Below are positions 47,717-58,285 of a stretch of DNA of 64,000 nt, in pieces. Numbering within the stretch: position 1 is the first letter of the stretch; every line of letters starts with the position of its first letter. The DNA is taken from the NCBI RefSeq assembly GCF_964340395.1, contig NC_135553.1, positions 28,577,949 to 28,641,948 on the forward strand, given 5' to 3'. The DNA is from Glandiceps talaboti. Lineage: Eukaryota > Hemichordata > Enteropneusta > Spengelidae. The position numbers and the translations under genes were made by a program. Below the pieces are notes generated by a model. It searched no databases. It was not told where the DNA came from and worked only from the letters and a program-made list of their open reading frames with translations.

Positions 47717-48845
47717 TAAACACCAAAGAAATGGAAAACCGGGTGACAGGTGGTCTCTTCCGAGGTTATTATATTGGCACCTTAAGACACCTCTATTCAT
47801 ACCTTAAAACAAACTCTCACTTTCAGTCAAAGACAATGGAAAATACAATAGCATTTAAGAGGATATTCTTGCTGCTAGACGTTCGGGCTTTCTTTCGATG
47901 CTATAACTATAAGCAAACGAAGTTCGCATGTGAGGGCTTGCCCGAACACTCGGATGTTCCATCCTCGATAGCGTTGCTCGGATGTGTGTCGAATTTTATC
48001 GGAAGAACATCCGAGGGCTAGCTGATAGACTATTAAGAGGAAAGAAAAATCGTCCAGAAACTATATGGGTTGATGGTGTAAACTTTATTCATTGTTGGGA
48101 AACAATAACTTGAAAATATGTCACCTTTAAACTTTAAAGCCTTCCCTTTGTGCATACATTTAATAAATTCCCTACATTCTATTTTTCGGCGATGGTCCGG
48201 GTAGCTTGCATGAAACACATTTAATATGTTTACTATATTCTAGCGTTGCACGAATGGTGGGACATTGAAGTGTTTTTATTTTTTCACGTGGTTAGTACTA
48301 GTGTGACCTCCCTGTGTACGGGAACTTCCATATCAAACACGTGTATACCCTAATCTCTATAGTAATGGTACTTTAGGAATTAGACCTAATCTTTGAATCA
48401 AAAGCATATTAACACTATGGTGTTAACACATCACTTTTTCGGACAAAAGAAGCATAGAAACTACTGTACAGGCTTTGAAAAGATACGGGATTGTGAAACG
48501 AAACCTTGCCAGCGACAGGAGACACGTATCCGTGTGAAAATACTTTTGAGTATATTGTCCTGATTGAAGCTTAGACAGTGATTCTCCTCTGTCTATCAAC
48601 ATTGTGATGGGGAGGAGGTGTACAAAGACTTATTCGTATAATAAACACATTCTTCAATATTAAAAGGAAGTAATTGTATCATTCTTGGTACCATAGCTCT
48701 ACAAATGTCATGTCGTTATATTAAAAATACATTATCTGAAAAAAAAATGTTTTGTGTTCAATGGTAGACGCGTAGTCAATAAAGTGCACATGTTCGTATC
48801 ACCAGGCCACTTATAGGCCACTAACATCAAGCACTACGCTTCCGA
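47717..48845. other. left half of the loop between satellite arms
   Basis: Unique sequence apart from the direct repeat at 47,868-48,025 and one degenerate satellite unit at 48,157-48,250. The remainder, down to the KDZ stop codon, has no second coding exon that I can support. Confidence 0.45.
47868..48025 (-). repeat. direct repeat bearing a truncated KDZ exon start
   Basis: Nearly the same 150 bp recurs at 49,313-49,465 in the same orientation ('cttgctgctagacgttcggg' to 'ccgagggctagctgatagac'). At 49.3 kb it contains the acceptor and first codons of the KDZ exon. Here it breaks off at 'agcaag' on the minus strand and no catalytic region follows. Confidence 0.75.
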
Positions 48846-49349
48846 TTAAAATTTCCTTCGCAACTTCTTTTCGTTGAGTAGATCACACGCGGTGATGAGG
48901 AACATATTAAATCGAACAGAGTTCATATGACGAACTGAATGTTTCAATCGTCCTAACCAATAAAATTTTTGTTCACAGGCTTCGGTGTTAATTCTATAGA
49001 ATACGTCCAACTTGTCCGGGTTCATGTTCTTTTTACACCAGGCTGACACATGATTTTGGAAATGCATTCTGTCAACTACAATGGTTAAATCATTCAAAAA
49101 TCTGTCATTTGCTGTGGAGGAGCTACGTTTAGGATTTTTTACAAATTTATGTAAATGACAACCGTCGTCATATGCTAAGTACATCGGCAAACATTCACTG
49201 TGGCACAACAACCAAATCAAGAAACAGTAAACTTGTGATAGTGACTCTGAGCCGAAAAGTTCACATAAACCAAACACTATCCCACAGTTAAATACTGCAG
49301 CACAAATCCTAGTCTTGCTGCTAGACGTTCGGGCTTTCTTTCGATGCTA
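48846..49349 (-). pseudogene. KDZ-family transposase C-terminal exon
   Basis: A minus-strand frame of about 167 codons opens at an acceptor-like ttttag just before His-Arg-Lys-Lys-Ala-Arg (about 49,349) and closes at TAA (48,846-48,848). Motifs in order: Ser-Lys-Thr-Arg, Cys-Gly-Ile-Val, Leu-Phe-Gly-Ser-Glu-Ser, YDDGCHLHK, Val-Asp-Arg-MHFQNHVSAWC, Asn-Pro, then TEACEQKFYWLGR and Arg-His-Met-Asn...Arg-Phe. This order (acidic residue with Cys-His, a His-x-x-His-like strand, then a Glu-x-x-Glu-Gln-x-Phe-x-Trp block) is that of the RNase H-like core of Kyakuja-Dileera-Zisupton transposases found in many animals. The N-terminal Cys-rich part is not visible nearby, so it is a last-exon remnant or an incomplete gene. 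It is the only coding sequence in the loop. Confidence 0.7.
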
Positions 49350-49465
49350 AAACTATAAGCGAACGAAGTTCACATGTGAGGGCCTGCCCGACCATCCTCG
49401 ATAGCGTTGTTCGGCTGTGTGTCGTATTTTATGGGAAGAACATCCGAGGGCTAGCTGATAGACTA
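49313..49465 (-). repeat. direct repeat, second copy (contains KDZ exon acceptor)
   Basis: The partner of 47,868-48,025. Small deletions distinguish them ('cccgaacactcggatgttcc' there against 'cccgaccatcc' here). Confidence 0.75.
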
Positions 49466-49552
49466 CACAAATCCCTGCTGTCCTGTGTTTTCATCCTTTC
49501 TGTTTCGATTTTTCAGTTTTGGCAGCCAAGTCATTGCGTTCCTCGTCAGATA

Positions 49553-52500
49553 CTAGAATGTATTAAATGCATTAAATGCAAGGCCCCGTACCATTTCCCG
49601 ATACTAGAATGTATTAAATGTATTAAATGCAAGGTCCCGTGCCGTCTCCTGATACTAGAATGTATTTCGTGCAACTCTAGAATGTATTAAATGCATTAAC
49701 TGCAAGGTCCCGTACCATCTCCCGATAGTAGAATGTATTAAATGTATTAAATGCAAGCTACCCCGACCATCGCCGACAAATACAATGTATTTCGTGCAAC
49801 TCTAGAATGTATTAAATGCATTAAATGTATTAAATGCAAGCTACCAGGACCATCGCCGACAAATAGAATGTATTTCGTGCAAGTCTAGAATGTATTAAAT
49901 GCATTAAATGTATTAAATGCAAGCTACCCGGACCATCGCCGACAAATAGAATGTATTTCGTGCAAGTCTAGAATGTATTAAATGCATTAAATGTATTAAA
50001 TGCAAGCTACCCGGACCATAGCCGACAAATAGAATGTATTTCGTGCAAGTCTAGAATGTATTAAATGCATTAAATGTATTAAATGCAAGCTACCCGAACC
50101 ATCGCCGACAAATAGAATGTATTCCGTGCAAGTCTAGAATGTATTAAATGCATTAAATGTATTAAATGCAAGCTACCCGGACCATCGCCGAGAAATAGAA
50201 TGTATTTCGTGCAACTCTAGAATGTATTAAATGTATTAAAGTGGCCATATGGATGAGAATTTGGTATTTATTTTGGATTTTTATTTGATAAAATAGCTTC
50301 ACTATGTTTTTCTACTTGAAAAAATAATGTGAAAGAACATTGACCAAGTCTGTGTTCATAACTCAATACATTGCAAAAAGATGCAAAAAGTGTAAAAAGT
50401 TTGTTATTGTACGTACAATAACAAACATTTTACACATCGTTTAATGTTTTGCAGTTTATTGAGTTGCGAACTTGGTATATGTTATTTCACATCATTTTTT
50501 CAAGTAGAAAAACATAGTGAAGCTGTTTTATCAAATAAAAATCCAAAATAAATACCAAATTCTCATCCATATGGCCACTTTAAATGCAAGCTACCCGGAC
50601 CATTGCCGAGAAATAGAATGTATTTCGTGCAACTCTAGAAAGTATTAAATATATTAAATGTATTAAAAGTATTAAATGCAAGCTACCCGGACCATCGCCG
50701 AGGAATAGAATGCATTTCGTGCAACTCTAGAATGTATTATGTGCATTAAATGTATTAAATGCAAGCTACCCGGACCATCGCCGAGAAATAGAATGTATTT
50801 CGTGCAACTCTAGAATGTATTAAATGTATTAAATGCTTGCTACCCGGACCATCGCCGAGGAATAGAATGTATTTCGTGCAACTCTAGAATGTATTAAATG
50901 CATTAAATGCATGAAATGTATTAAATGTATTAAATGCAAACTACCCGGACCATCGCCGAGGAATAGAATGTATTTCGTGCAACTCTAGAATGTATTAAAT
51001 GCATTAAATGTATTAAATGTATTAAATGCAAGCTACCCGGACCATCGCCAAGGAATAGAATGTATTTCGTGCAACTCTAGAATGTATTAAATGCATTAAA
51101 TGCATTAAATGTATTAAATGTATTAAATGCAAGCTACCCGGACCATCGCCGAGAAATAGAATGTATTTCGTGCAACTCTAGAATGTATTAAATGTATTAA
51201 ATGTATTAAATGCAAACTACCCGGACCATCGCCGAGGAATAGAATGTATTTCGTGCAACTCTAGAATGTATTAAATACATTAAATGTATTAAATGTATTA
51301 AATGTATTAAATGCAAGCTACCCGGACCATCGCCGAGAAATAGAATGTATTTCGTGCAACTCTAGAATGTATTAAATGCATTAAATGTATTAAATGTATT
51401 AAATGCTTGCTACCCGGACCATCGCCGAGGAATAGAATGTATTTCGTGCAACTCTAGAATGTATTAAATGCATGAAATGTATTAAATGTATTAAATGCAA
51501 ACTACCCGGACCATCGCCGAGGAATAGAATGTATTTCGTGCAACTCTAGAATGTATTAAATGTATTAAATGTATTAAATGTATTAAATGCAAGCTACCCG
51601 GACCATCGCCAAGGAATAGAATGTATTTCGTGCAACTCTAGAATGTATTAAATGCATTAAATGCATTAAATGTATTAAATGTATTAAATGTATTAAATGC
51701 AAGCTACCCGGACCATCGCCGAGAAATAGAATGTATTTCGTGCAACTCTAGAATGTATTAAATGTATTAAATGTATTAAATGCAAACTACCCGGACCATC
51801 GCCGAGGAATAGAATGTATTTCGTGCAACTCTAGAATGTATTAAATACATTAAATGTATTAAATGTATTAAATGTATTAAATGCAAGCTACCCGGACCAT
51901 CGCCGAAAAATAGAATGTATTTCGTGCAACTCTAGAATGTATTAAAAGCATTAAATGTATTAAATGTATTAAATGTATCAAATGTATTAATTGCATGCTA
52001 CAGGACCATCGCCGAGGAATAGAATGTATTTCGTGCAACTCTAGAATGTATTAAATGCATTAAATGCATGAAATGTATTAAATGTATTAAATGCAAGCTA
52101 CCCGGACCATCGCCGAGGAATAGAATGTATTTCGTGCAACTCTAAAATGTATTAAATGCATTATTAAATGTATTAAATGTATTAAATGCAAGCTACCCGG
52201 ACCATCGACGAGGAATAGAATGTATTTCGTGCAACTCTAGAATGTATTAAATGCATTAAATGTATTAAATGTATTAAATGCAAGCTACCCGGACCATCGC
52301 CGAGGAATAGAATGTATTTCATGCAACTCTAGAATGTATTAAATGCATTAAATGTTTTAAATGTATTAAGTGTATTAAATGCAAGCTACCCGGACCATCG
52401 CCGAGGAATAGAATGTATTTCATGCAACTCTAGAATGTATTAAATGTATTAAATGTATTAAATGTATTAAATGCAAGCTACCTGGACCATCGCCGAGGAA

Positions 52501-53275
52501 TAGAATGTATTTCGTGCAACTCTAGAATGTATTAAATGCATTAAATGTATTAAATGTATTAAATGTATTAAATGCAAGCTACCCGGACCATCGCCGAGGA
52601 ATAGAATGTATTTCGTGCAACTCTAGAATGTATTAAATGCATTAAATGTATTAAATGTATTAAATGCAAGCTACCCGGACCATCGCCGAGGAATAGAATG
52701 TATTTCGTGCAACTCTAGAATGTATTAAATGCATTAAATGTATTAAATGCAAGCTACCTGGACCATGGCCGAGGAATAGAATGTATTTCGTGCAACTCTA
52801 GAATGTATTAAATGCATTAAATGTATTAAATGTATTAAATGTATTAAATGCAAGCTACCCGGACCATCGCCGAGGAATAGAATATATTTCATGCAACTCT
52901 AGAATGTATTAAATGCATTAATTGTATTAAATGTATTAAAAGTATTAAATGTATTAAATGCAAGCTACCCGGACCATCGCCGAGGAATAGAATGTATTTC
53001 GTGCAACTCTAGAATGTATTAAATGTATTAAATGTATTAAATGTATTAAATGCGAGCTACCCGGACCATCGCCGAGGAATAGAATGTATTTCGTGCACCT
53101 CTAGAATGTATTAAATGTATTAAATGCATTAAATGTAATAAATGTATTAAATACAAGCTACCCGGACCATCGCCGAGGAATAGAATGTATTTCGTGCAAC
53201 TCTAGATTGTATTAAATGCATTAAATGCATTAAATGTATTAAATGTATTAAATGTATTTCGTGCAGCCTTAGAAT
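49553..53275 (+). repeat. satellite array, right arm (forward orientation)
   Basis: Roughly 35 forward units. The first few carry the 'ggtcccgtaccatctcccga' variant, all later ones 'aagctacccggaccatcgcc'. Each unit ends 'gaatgtatttcgtgcaactc' plus TAGAATGTATTAAA and a variable number of TGTATTAAA/TGCATTAAA 9-mers. Sequence is highly homogeneous from 50.6 to 53.2 kb, including higher-order repeats: about 50,840-51,330 is closely repeated at about 51,410-51,900. The array is interrupted once by a TTAA MITE. The tip at 53,240-53,300 is degenerate, mirroring the left tip. Confidence 0.92.
50240..50579. mobile_element. hairpin MITE inside the satellite
   Basis: 340 bp, palindromic almost throughout. 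It starts AGTGGCCATATGGATGAGAA and ends with the exact reverse complement; the inner arms ('gtttgttattgt', 'acaataacaaac') meet near 50,410. TTAA flanks it at 50,236-50,239 and 50,580-50,583, both drawn from the satellite's own ATTAAATG subrepeat. The arms are nearly perfect, so insertion is recent. Confidence 0.85.
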
Positions 53276-53304
53276 GTAAAAATGTATTAAATGTAAAATA
53301 GTAA

Positions 53305-53467
53305 AGTACTGGCCATAGCTCTCTTTGATCAGCCTCACCCAACATCTTCTTGAAGAAATTGATAAGAAAGGGAAATCCAACTCTTGGGTTATTCATTGAT
53401 TTTTTGAAATCGTTTGACACCATAAATCATGATATTCTAATATCGAAATTAGAATATTATGGAATAC
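53305..53467 (+). mobile_element. host LINE segment 4: RT block 3
   Basis: The LINE resumes with Ser-Thr-Gly-His-Ser-Ser-Leu and, after a stop, Leu-Gly-Leu-Phe-Ile-Asp-Phe-Leu-Lys-Ser-Phe-Asp-Thr-Ile-Asn-His-Asp-Ile-Leu (RT block 3; the first Asp is catalytic) and Glu-Tyr-Tyr-Gly-Ile. Only about 20 residues of LINE are missing across the 7.5-kb satellite insertion. Confidence 0.85.
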
Positions 53468-53700
53468 TTCATGGAACCACCTCCCTTTTGATCTCCGCCA
53501 TTCCAAATCTTTGTCAACCTTCAGACATTCTCTCAAAACTCGCCTCTTCAACTGCTAATAACTGTTTTTCTTTCTCATTTTATTTAATACACATTACCTT
53601 GAATTCACATTTCCATTAACTATTTCTGTATCCACTCTTCCTCTGCGCTTCGAGCTCTTCGGAGATGAGGCGCATTACAAATCATCTTATTATTACTATT
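53468..53700 (+). mobile_element. L2/CR1-like LINE tail inserted with a 5-bp target duplication
   Basis: It encodes the last codons of an L2/CR1-type ORF (Trp-Asn-His-Leu-Pro-Phe-Asp-Leu-Arg...Phe-Arg-His-Ser-Leu-Lys-Thr-Arg-Leu-Phe-Asn-Cys-stop). The typical 3' tail ('gcgcttcgagctcttcggag', 'aggcgcattacaaatc') and an ATT run follow. AATAC directly flanks it (53,463-53,467 and 53,701-53,705). Removing one AATAC with the insert restores the LINE frame around Tyr-Gly-Ile-Arg-Gly. Confidence 0.9.
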
Positions 53701-54470
53701 AATACGAGGTTTGCCCTTTCAATGGCTAAAAGATTATCTCACTTTCAGGTATCAGTTTGTAGGTATAAATGGTGTTAATTCCTCCAAGCGGGTAATTACT
53801 TGTGGTGTTCCCCAAGGCTCAATTCTAGGACCTACACTTTTTCTTGTATATATTAATGATATACCATTATCTTCCGATTTATTTGACTTGAGATTGTATG
53901 CCAATGATTCAAATTTATTCCATACTTTTACTGATAGAAGTAATGTTATTGATATGACATCAATGAGCTATGAATTATTAAACAATGATTACTTCACTCC
54001 AATTAGCCATTCTTATTCAACACGGCAAAGCGATTTGAATATTCCAAGAACAAAACATAGGTCGGGCCAATTCAGCATAAAATATGCAGGTGCGAAACTA
54101 TGCAATAAAATACCAGTGCATATTAGGACTATACAATGCAGATCAGAGTTTAAGCAGGAATTTAGAAAATGACTACATTCTGGTTGTTTCGGGATCTAGA
54201 GCTCATGTTTAATTTATTTTGTAATTTCAGTGTATTTCCATGTATCATCTACCACGTTTAAATATTCTTGATTGAAACAGTTATTAAAAATTAATGATGA
54301 GTGTCATATGTTTTGTGAGGGGAGGACTCGATTAGTTGTGTAACAACTACTTCCACACCCTTTTCCCGAATAACACATATATTGTATATACATAAGGACA
54401 TTTTGTTCTGTTCTGTAATCAAATTTTTTGTACGTGAAATAAATTATTATTATCATTATTATTAATAGAG
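53701..54470 (+). mobile_element. host LINE segment 5: RT catalytic part to 3' tail
   Basis: Trp-Leu-Lys-Asp-Tyr-Leu, Gly-Val-Pro-Gln-Gly-Ser-Ile-Leu-Gly-Pro (block 4), Tyr-Ala-Asn-Asp where Tyr-Ala-Asp-Asp is expected (53,896-53,909), then an internal deletion. The terminal domain follows (Phe-Ser-Ile-Lys-Tyr...Leu-Cys-Asn-Lys-Ile-Pro...Phe-Lys). The stop is at 54,172. The 3' UTR ends in a TTA/ATT run at about 54,440-54,465. The altered catalytic Asp means RT could not function. Confidence 0.85.
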
Positions 54471-56097
54471 ACAACGTGCTAGTCCCCCAAAACACCTCTA
54501 AAGTACAACTTTTTAAAAGTAGATGTGCCATTGATTGCTACATTTAAGGTTTGGGATGATCACTGCGAAGATAAGAGCATGTTTTGGTGACTGCATCACA
54601 CCGTTTGGTTTGGTATCAGTTGAGCTAGCTCGCACGCAGGCTATGCAAATTAGTTAGTGGGACCAGAATGTGATCTCATTCCTTGGTGTACGCCTGCACA
54701 GATTTCAAGTTCACGGGGGTCATTTCAACTGCGACTGTGCAGTTCATTGATATTGTAACCTCCCATTTTGGTGTGGTGCCGAACTGTTTATGGGCCCTGC
54801 TAAAGTCTGGCCCTCCCACCACACAAACTTGGCCAGCAAAACCCATACTCAGGCTGAAAAGATTAATACCCATGGCACAAATTTGCGACCATTTTAATTG
54901 CATATGCGACAAACTTTGTCGGGTTGCGACTAATTTATCGACAGTGGTCACATTTTGCAACTAAACATTTTTCCCTGGAACTTGCAGTGTTTTGCCGAGG
55001 CCGCACCCTGGCGTCTATCCCGCAAAAAATATCTGATGACGCGTCAGAAAATCGTGAGTTACGGCCCTTTGGTGTGTTTAATTCCCCCGCCAAAATTGAC
55101 TTTTGGTCATTTGTAAACTAACATGAAAGATAACTATACTGACTCCGTAAGGGACAGTGTTGTTGACATCATGCAAGATACAGTGACAACGTACAGTTCT
55201 ATTTATAAAATGAATTGTTAACATAAACATTGCAACAAAAAGATCAACTTTGATAAATCTACAATTGAAACATTAGAGGGAGGAGATGAGATGCTCTCTT
55301 CAAATGTTTTGTATACTGTCATTGTCACGACCTCTGACCTACTCACTGACGTGTACGAAATATTGAACTTGCTACGTAGGGGAAACTCGGAACATCTATC
55401 TGCCACAGAAGCCTTATTAAACCAAATTTTCAATTGTTGATGGGCTAGATAAATTGAACATGACTTGTGTATTTTGATTCACAAAAAGCCGTGTTAGAGT
55501 CGTGTTGCATGATGTTGACAGTGACACGTGAATGTTGGGCACTGAATCAATGTGTGATCACTGGCATGGACACTATAGATGCCGATGCATGTGCACCCGG
55601 TCAGACATGAAGAATGAACTTGTTTTGAAATCAGAAAATAATTAGTTATATATTTAAAGGATCCTCACTTTGATGTTGTTGATAGTTTTAATTCAAGATT
55701 TCTGAGTTTCAAGGACACCTAATGTCAGCTAATCCTATCAAGTTTACAATGTAACTTGCTGTCATTTGATATACAATGTAGCAGGATAAAATCATGTTTA
55801 TCAAGTAGCCGTCCGATGCGGTCATGACCACGGCCAGACGAAGCACCCTTCATCTGGCGGTAGAATATTCATGAATTAACAATACCACGGTCAAGTCTTT
55901 ACCATATCCTGTTTGAAGCGGCAGCCGCTGCACACCACCGCAAACCGCCACCCAGTGGGCGTGAAGTCATAAGGAGGTGTGAAGCATGTAGTTATAAAAT
56001 TAAATAATGATCAACTTTAAGTGTTGCAATTGGCATTTTTATATGTAGTAGAAAAGGCACGAAATAACGATGACAAATGGAACTGACGACATAATTT
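54471..56097. other. gene-free stretch
   Basis: Overlapping 93-94 codon ORFs on opposite strands at 54,676-54,964 show no motif. A GC-richer patch (55,800-55,980) holds short direct and inverted GGCGG/CCGCC words but no recognisable feature. Confidence 0.4.
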
Positions 56098-56321
56098 ACA
56101 ACCTGCGTTGCCAATGTTCCCGACTGTCTGATCAGCAAAAATGTTGTGATCTATCATTTTCATGAAACAGCAGTATCGTTAGCCTAGATACTTTGGCTAT
56201 GAGGCAATCATATACATGTACCTGCAAAGTAGCTAATGATATGGCTGTTTTATGAAAACAGTAGATCGTGATATTCGGGCTGATCAGTCGTTGGGGACGT
56301 CGGCAATGTAATGCAGGTTGT
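56098..56321. mobile_element. MITE-like inverted repeat
   Basis: 'acaacctgc' at the left and 'gcaggttgt' at the right. The arms continue with 'ctgatcag', 'gatct' and 'tttcatgaaacag' in mirrored order, with a centre near 56,205. About 224 bp, non-coding, moderately diverged. Confidence 0.65.
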
Positions 56322-56504
56322 CAATAACAATAACAATATTACAATAAAATATACAGCTAGGTACACTTTCAACCTGGGTTAGGTGTAGAATAGTGTCTTT
56401 TTCAAAGGGTCGTTTATGAACTCCATGTATTTCTTATGGCGCTAAACTACATTGTAGCTAAATATGATAAACACAGCTAAATAATACTAGCGTGACATAT
56501 TTAT

Positions 56505-56935
56505 TAGCTGAACTTTTAGAACGTCTTCAACTAAGTGAATTTTTTTGTACCAAGGATGTATTGGATATAAATACAATAATTAGCGTGTTCTAAATAACAT
56601 TCTAAATTTATAAATTAGCTATGTTTTAGAACCTCCTCGACCAAGTGAATCTTTTGTACCAATGATATATCGGATATGTATGATAATTAGCGCGTTCTAA
56701 ATAGCATTCTACATAACTTAGCTGAAGTTTAGAAAGTCGTTGGCTTAGGGATATTTTAAACCAATGATATATCAGATATTAACAATAATTAGTGCATTCT
56801 AAATAACATTCTAAATTTATAAATTACCTGAAGTTTAGCACGTACCTGGCTGAGTGAATTTTTTGTACAAGGATACATCGGATTTACAATAATTATTGCG
56901 TTCTAAATATCGTTCTAAATTTAAATTTGGGTATT
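56505..56935. repeat. four degenerate ~105-bp tandem units
   Basis: Units start near 56,505, 56,617, 56,718 and 56,824. Each has 'ttagctgaagtttagaa', 'aagtgaatttttttgtacca', 'atatcggatat' and 'gcgttctaaataacattcta'. No flanking hairpin was found. Confidence 0.8.
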
Positions 56936-57064
56936 GTAAGAAAGCTTAGTGATTTCTTTTAAGAGAAGGAAGAATGTATAATTTATGTATGCATGTGTGT
57001 CTTATCTATGATTAACAACCGAAGTGACGACAAAGATGTAACAACGATATACTGATACAACAAG

Positions 57065-57825
57065 TAATTGAGAATGACACAGCCCCGCTATGATTGGGTT
57101 TTAAAGAACTGGCAGTTTATGTTGTCATTTCAAACCTGGTTAATGTTGTTTGGCCTCATATGGTTCATTGAAGGATGGGTCAGATACCGGGAGGGGGGGG
57201 GGGGGCATTCCTGTGCTTCTTATCTCAAGTAAAGACATTAATTGCACCCAATGATGATACAATTAGTTTGATACACAAAAAATTACAATTCGATTTCTTG
57301 ATATCACTACTCTGATCACGCAACAACACTTGTGAACCTAAATCAAACAGAGATATGTTGTGTCTGCTCATTGGACATGGAACATGCCTACTCGTGTTGT
57401 GTCTCCTCGTTGGACATGGGACATGCCTACTCATCAAGAGGACGTCTTGGAATAAACCATTCAACAATAAAGAAAGGGTTGGGTATGGAGGGGGGGGGGA
57501 ACCTGTTCAAGCATGTCTGTGTTATGGCTTTGGACATGAAAACTGCGCCAACAAAATGGCTGCCAGGCAGTCATATCGGATTGTATCATGACGAAAATGG
57601 ATATGCACATGTATGTCATAGAACACTGTGCTAATACCAACTTTGAATGAGATCTGTTCAAGCATGTCTGAGTTATGGCTTTGGACATGGAAAATTCGCA
57701 AACAAAATGGCTGCCAGGCAGCCATATTGGATCGTATCATGACAACAATGAATATGCACATGTATGTCATAGAACACTGTGCTAATACCAACTTTGAATG
57801 AGATCTGTTAAAGCATGTCTGAGTA
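57065..57825 (+). mobile_element. element C, second copy (3'-truncated)
   Basis: It has the same left end as 44,687 ('attgagaatgaca', 'ccgctatgattgggttttaa'), a G-run (57,192-57,206), the Cys/His-encoding 'tgtctgctcattggacatgg' segment and two 146-bp units. It stops at 'catgtctgagta' near 57,826 without the GGAC run and hairpin. An extra 150 bp lies between left end and core compared with the first copy. Confidence 0.7.
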
Positions 57826-57832
57826 TAGGGTA

Positions 57833-58200
57833 AAGGACAAATAATCAATTTTGTTCTCGTGATTTTCCGGATTTCTAATATTATTTTCTCTACATTTCAA
57901 TTAAAGTTTTAAATATTGTTTCCTCTCACCCCCCCCCCCCCACACCACTATTTTCGACTGTTACCACTGTCTTATCAGTGTTTTCTAACTTTGCATTAAT
58001 TAGCAGATTGCTAATCCTAGAACAAACTCATGTTCTAATTGCCCAATTAACACATTGCAGCAGTAAGTGTAAACATCTACTGATCCGACTAATGGACAAA
58101 TGATCAATTTTGTTCTTGCGATTTTCCGGATTGCCAATATTATTTTCTGTGTATTTCAAATAAAGTTTTAAATACTGTTTCCTCTCACTTGTTTTTTTTC
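57833..58200. repeat. direct repeat pair of ~105 bp
   Basis: 'ggacaaataatcaattttgt' to 'ttaaatattgtttcctctca' (57,835-57,928) recurs at 58,094-58,188 with about ten differences. The spacer holds a C11 run and 'accactgtcttatcagtg'. Confidence 0.75.
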
Positions 58201-58285
58201 TTTCTATTTTAGTGTGAGACTGAAATGTGAGTAGAATTTAAATAAAGATAATTTTGTCACACTAGTTCTTGTTTTATTTTCAAAG

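Noticed and set aside
49553-53275. CRISPR-like appearance (regular repeats with variable spacers)
   Set aside because: The variable parts are counts of a 9-bp subrepeat, not unique spacers. There are no cas genes and the context is plainly animal; it is satellite DNA.
54676-54964. 94-aa and 93-aa ORFs on opposite strands
   Set aside because: Fully overlapping antisense frames without motifs, splice support or promoter; likely chance in a GC-richer patch.
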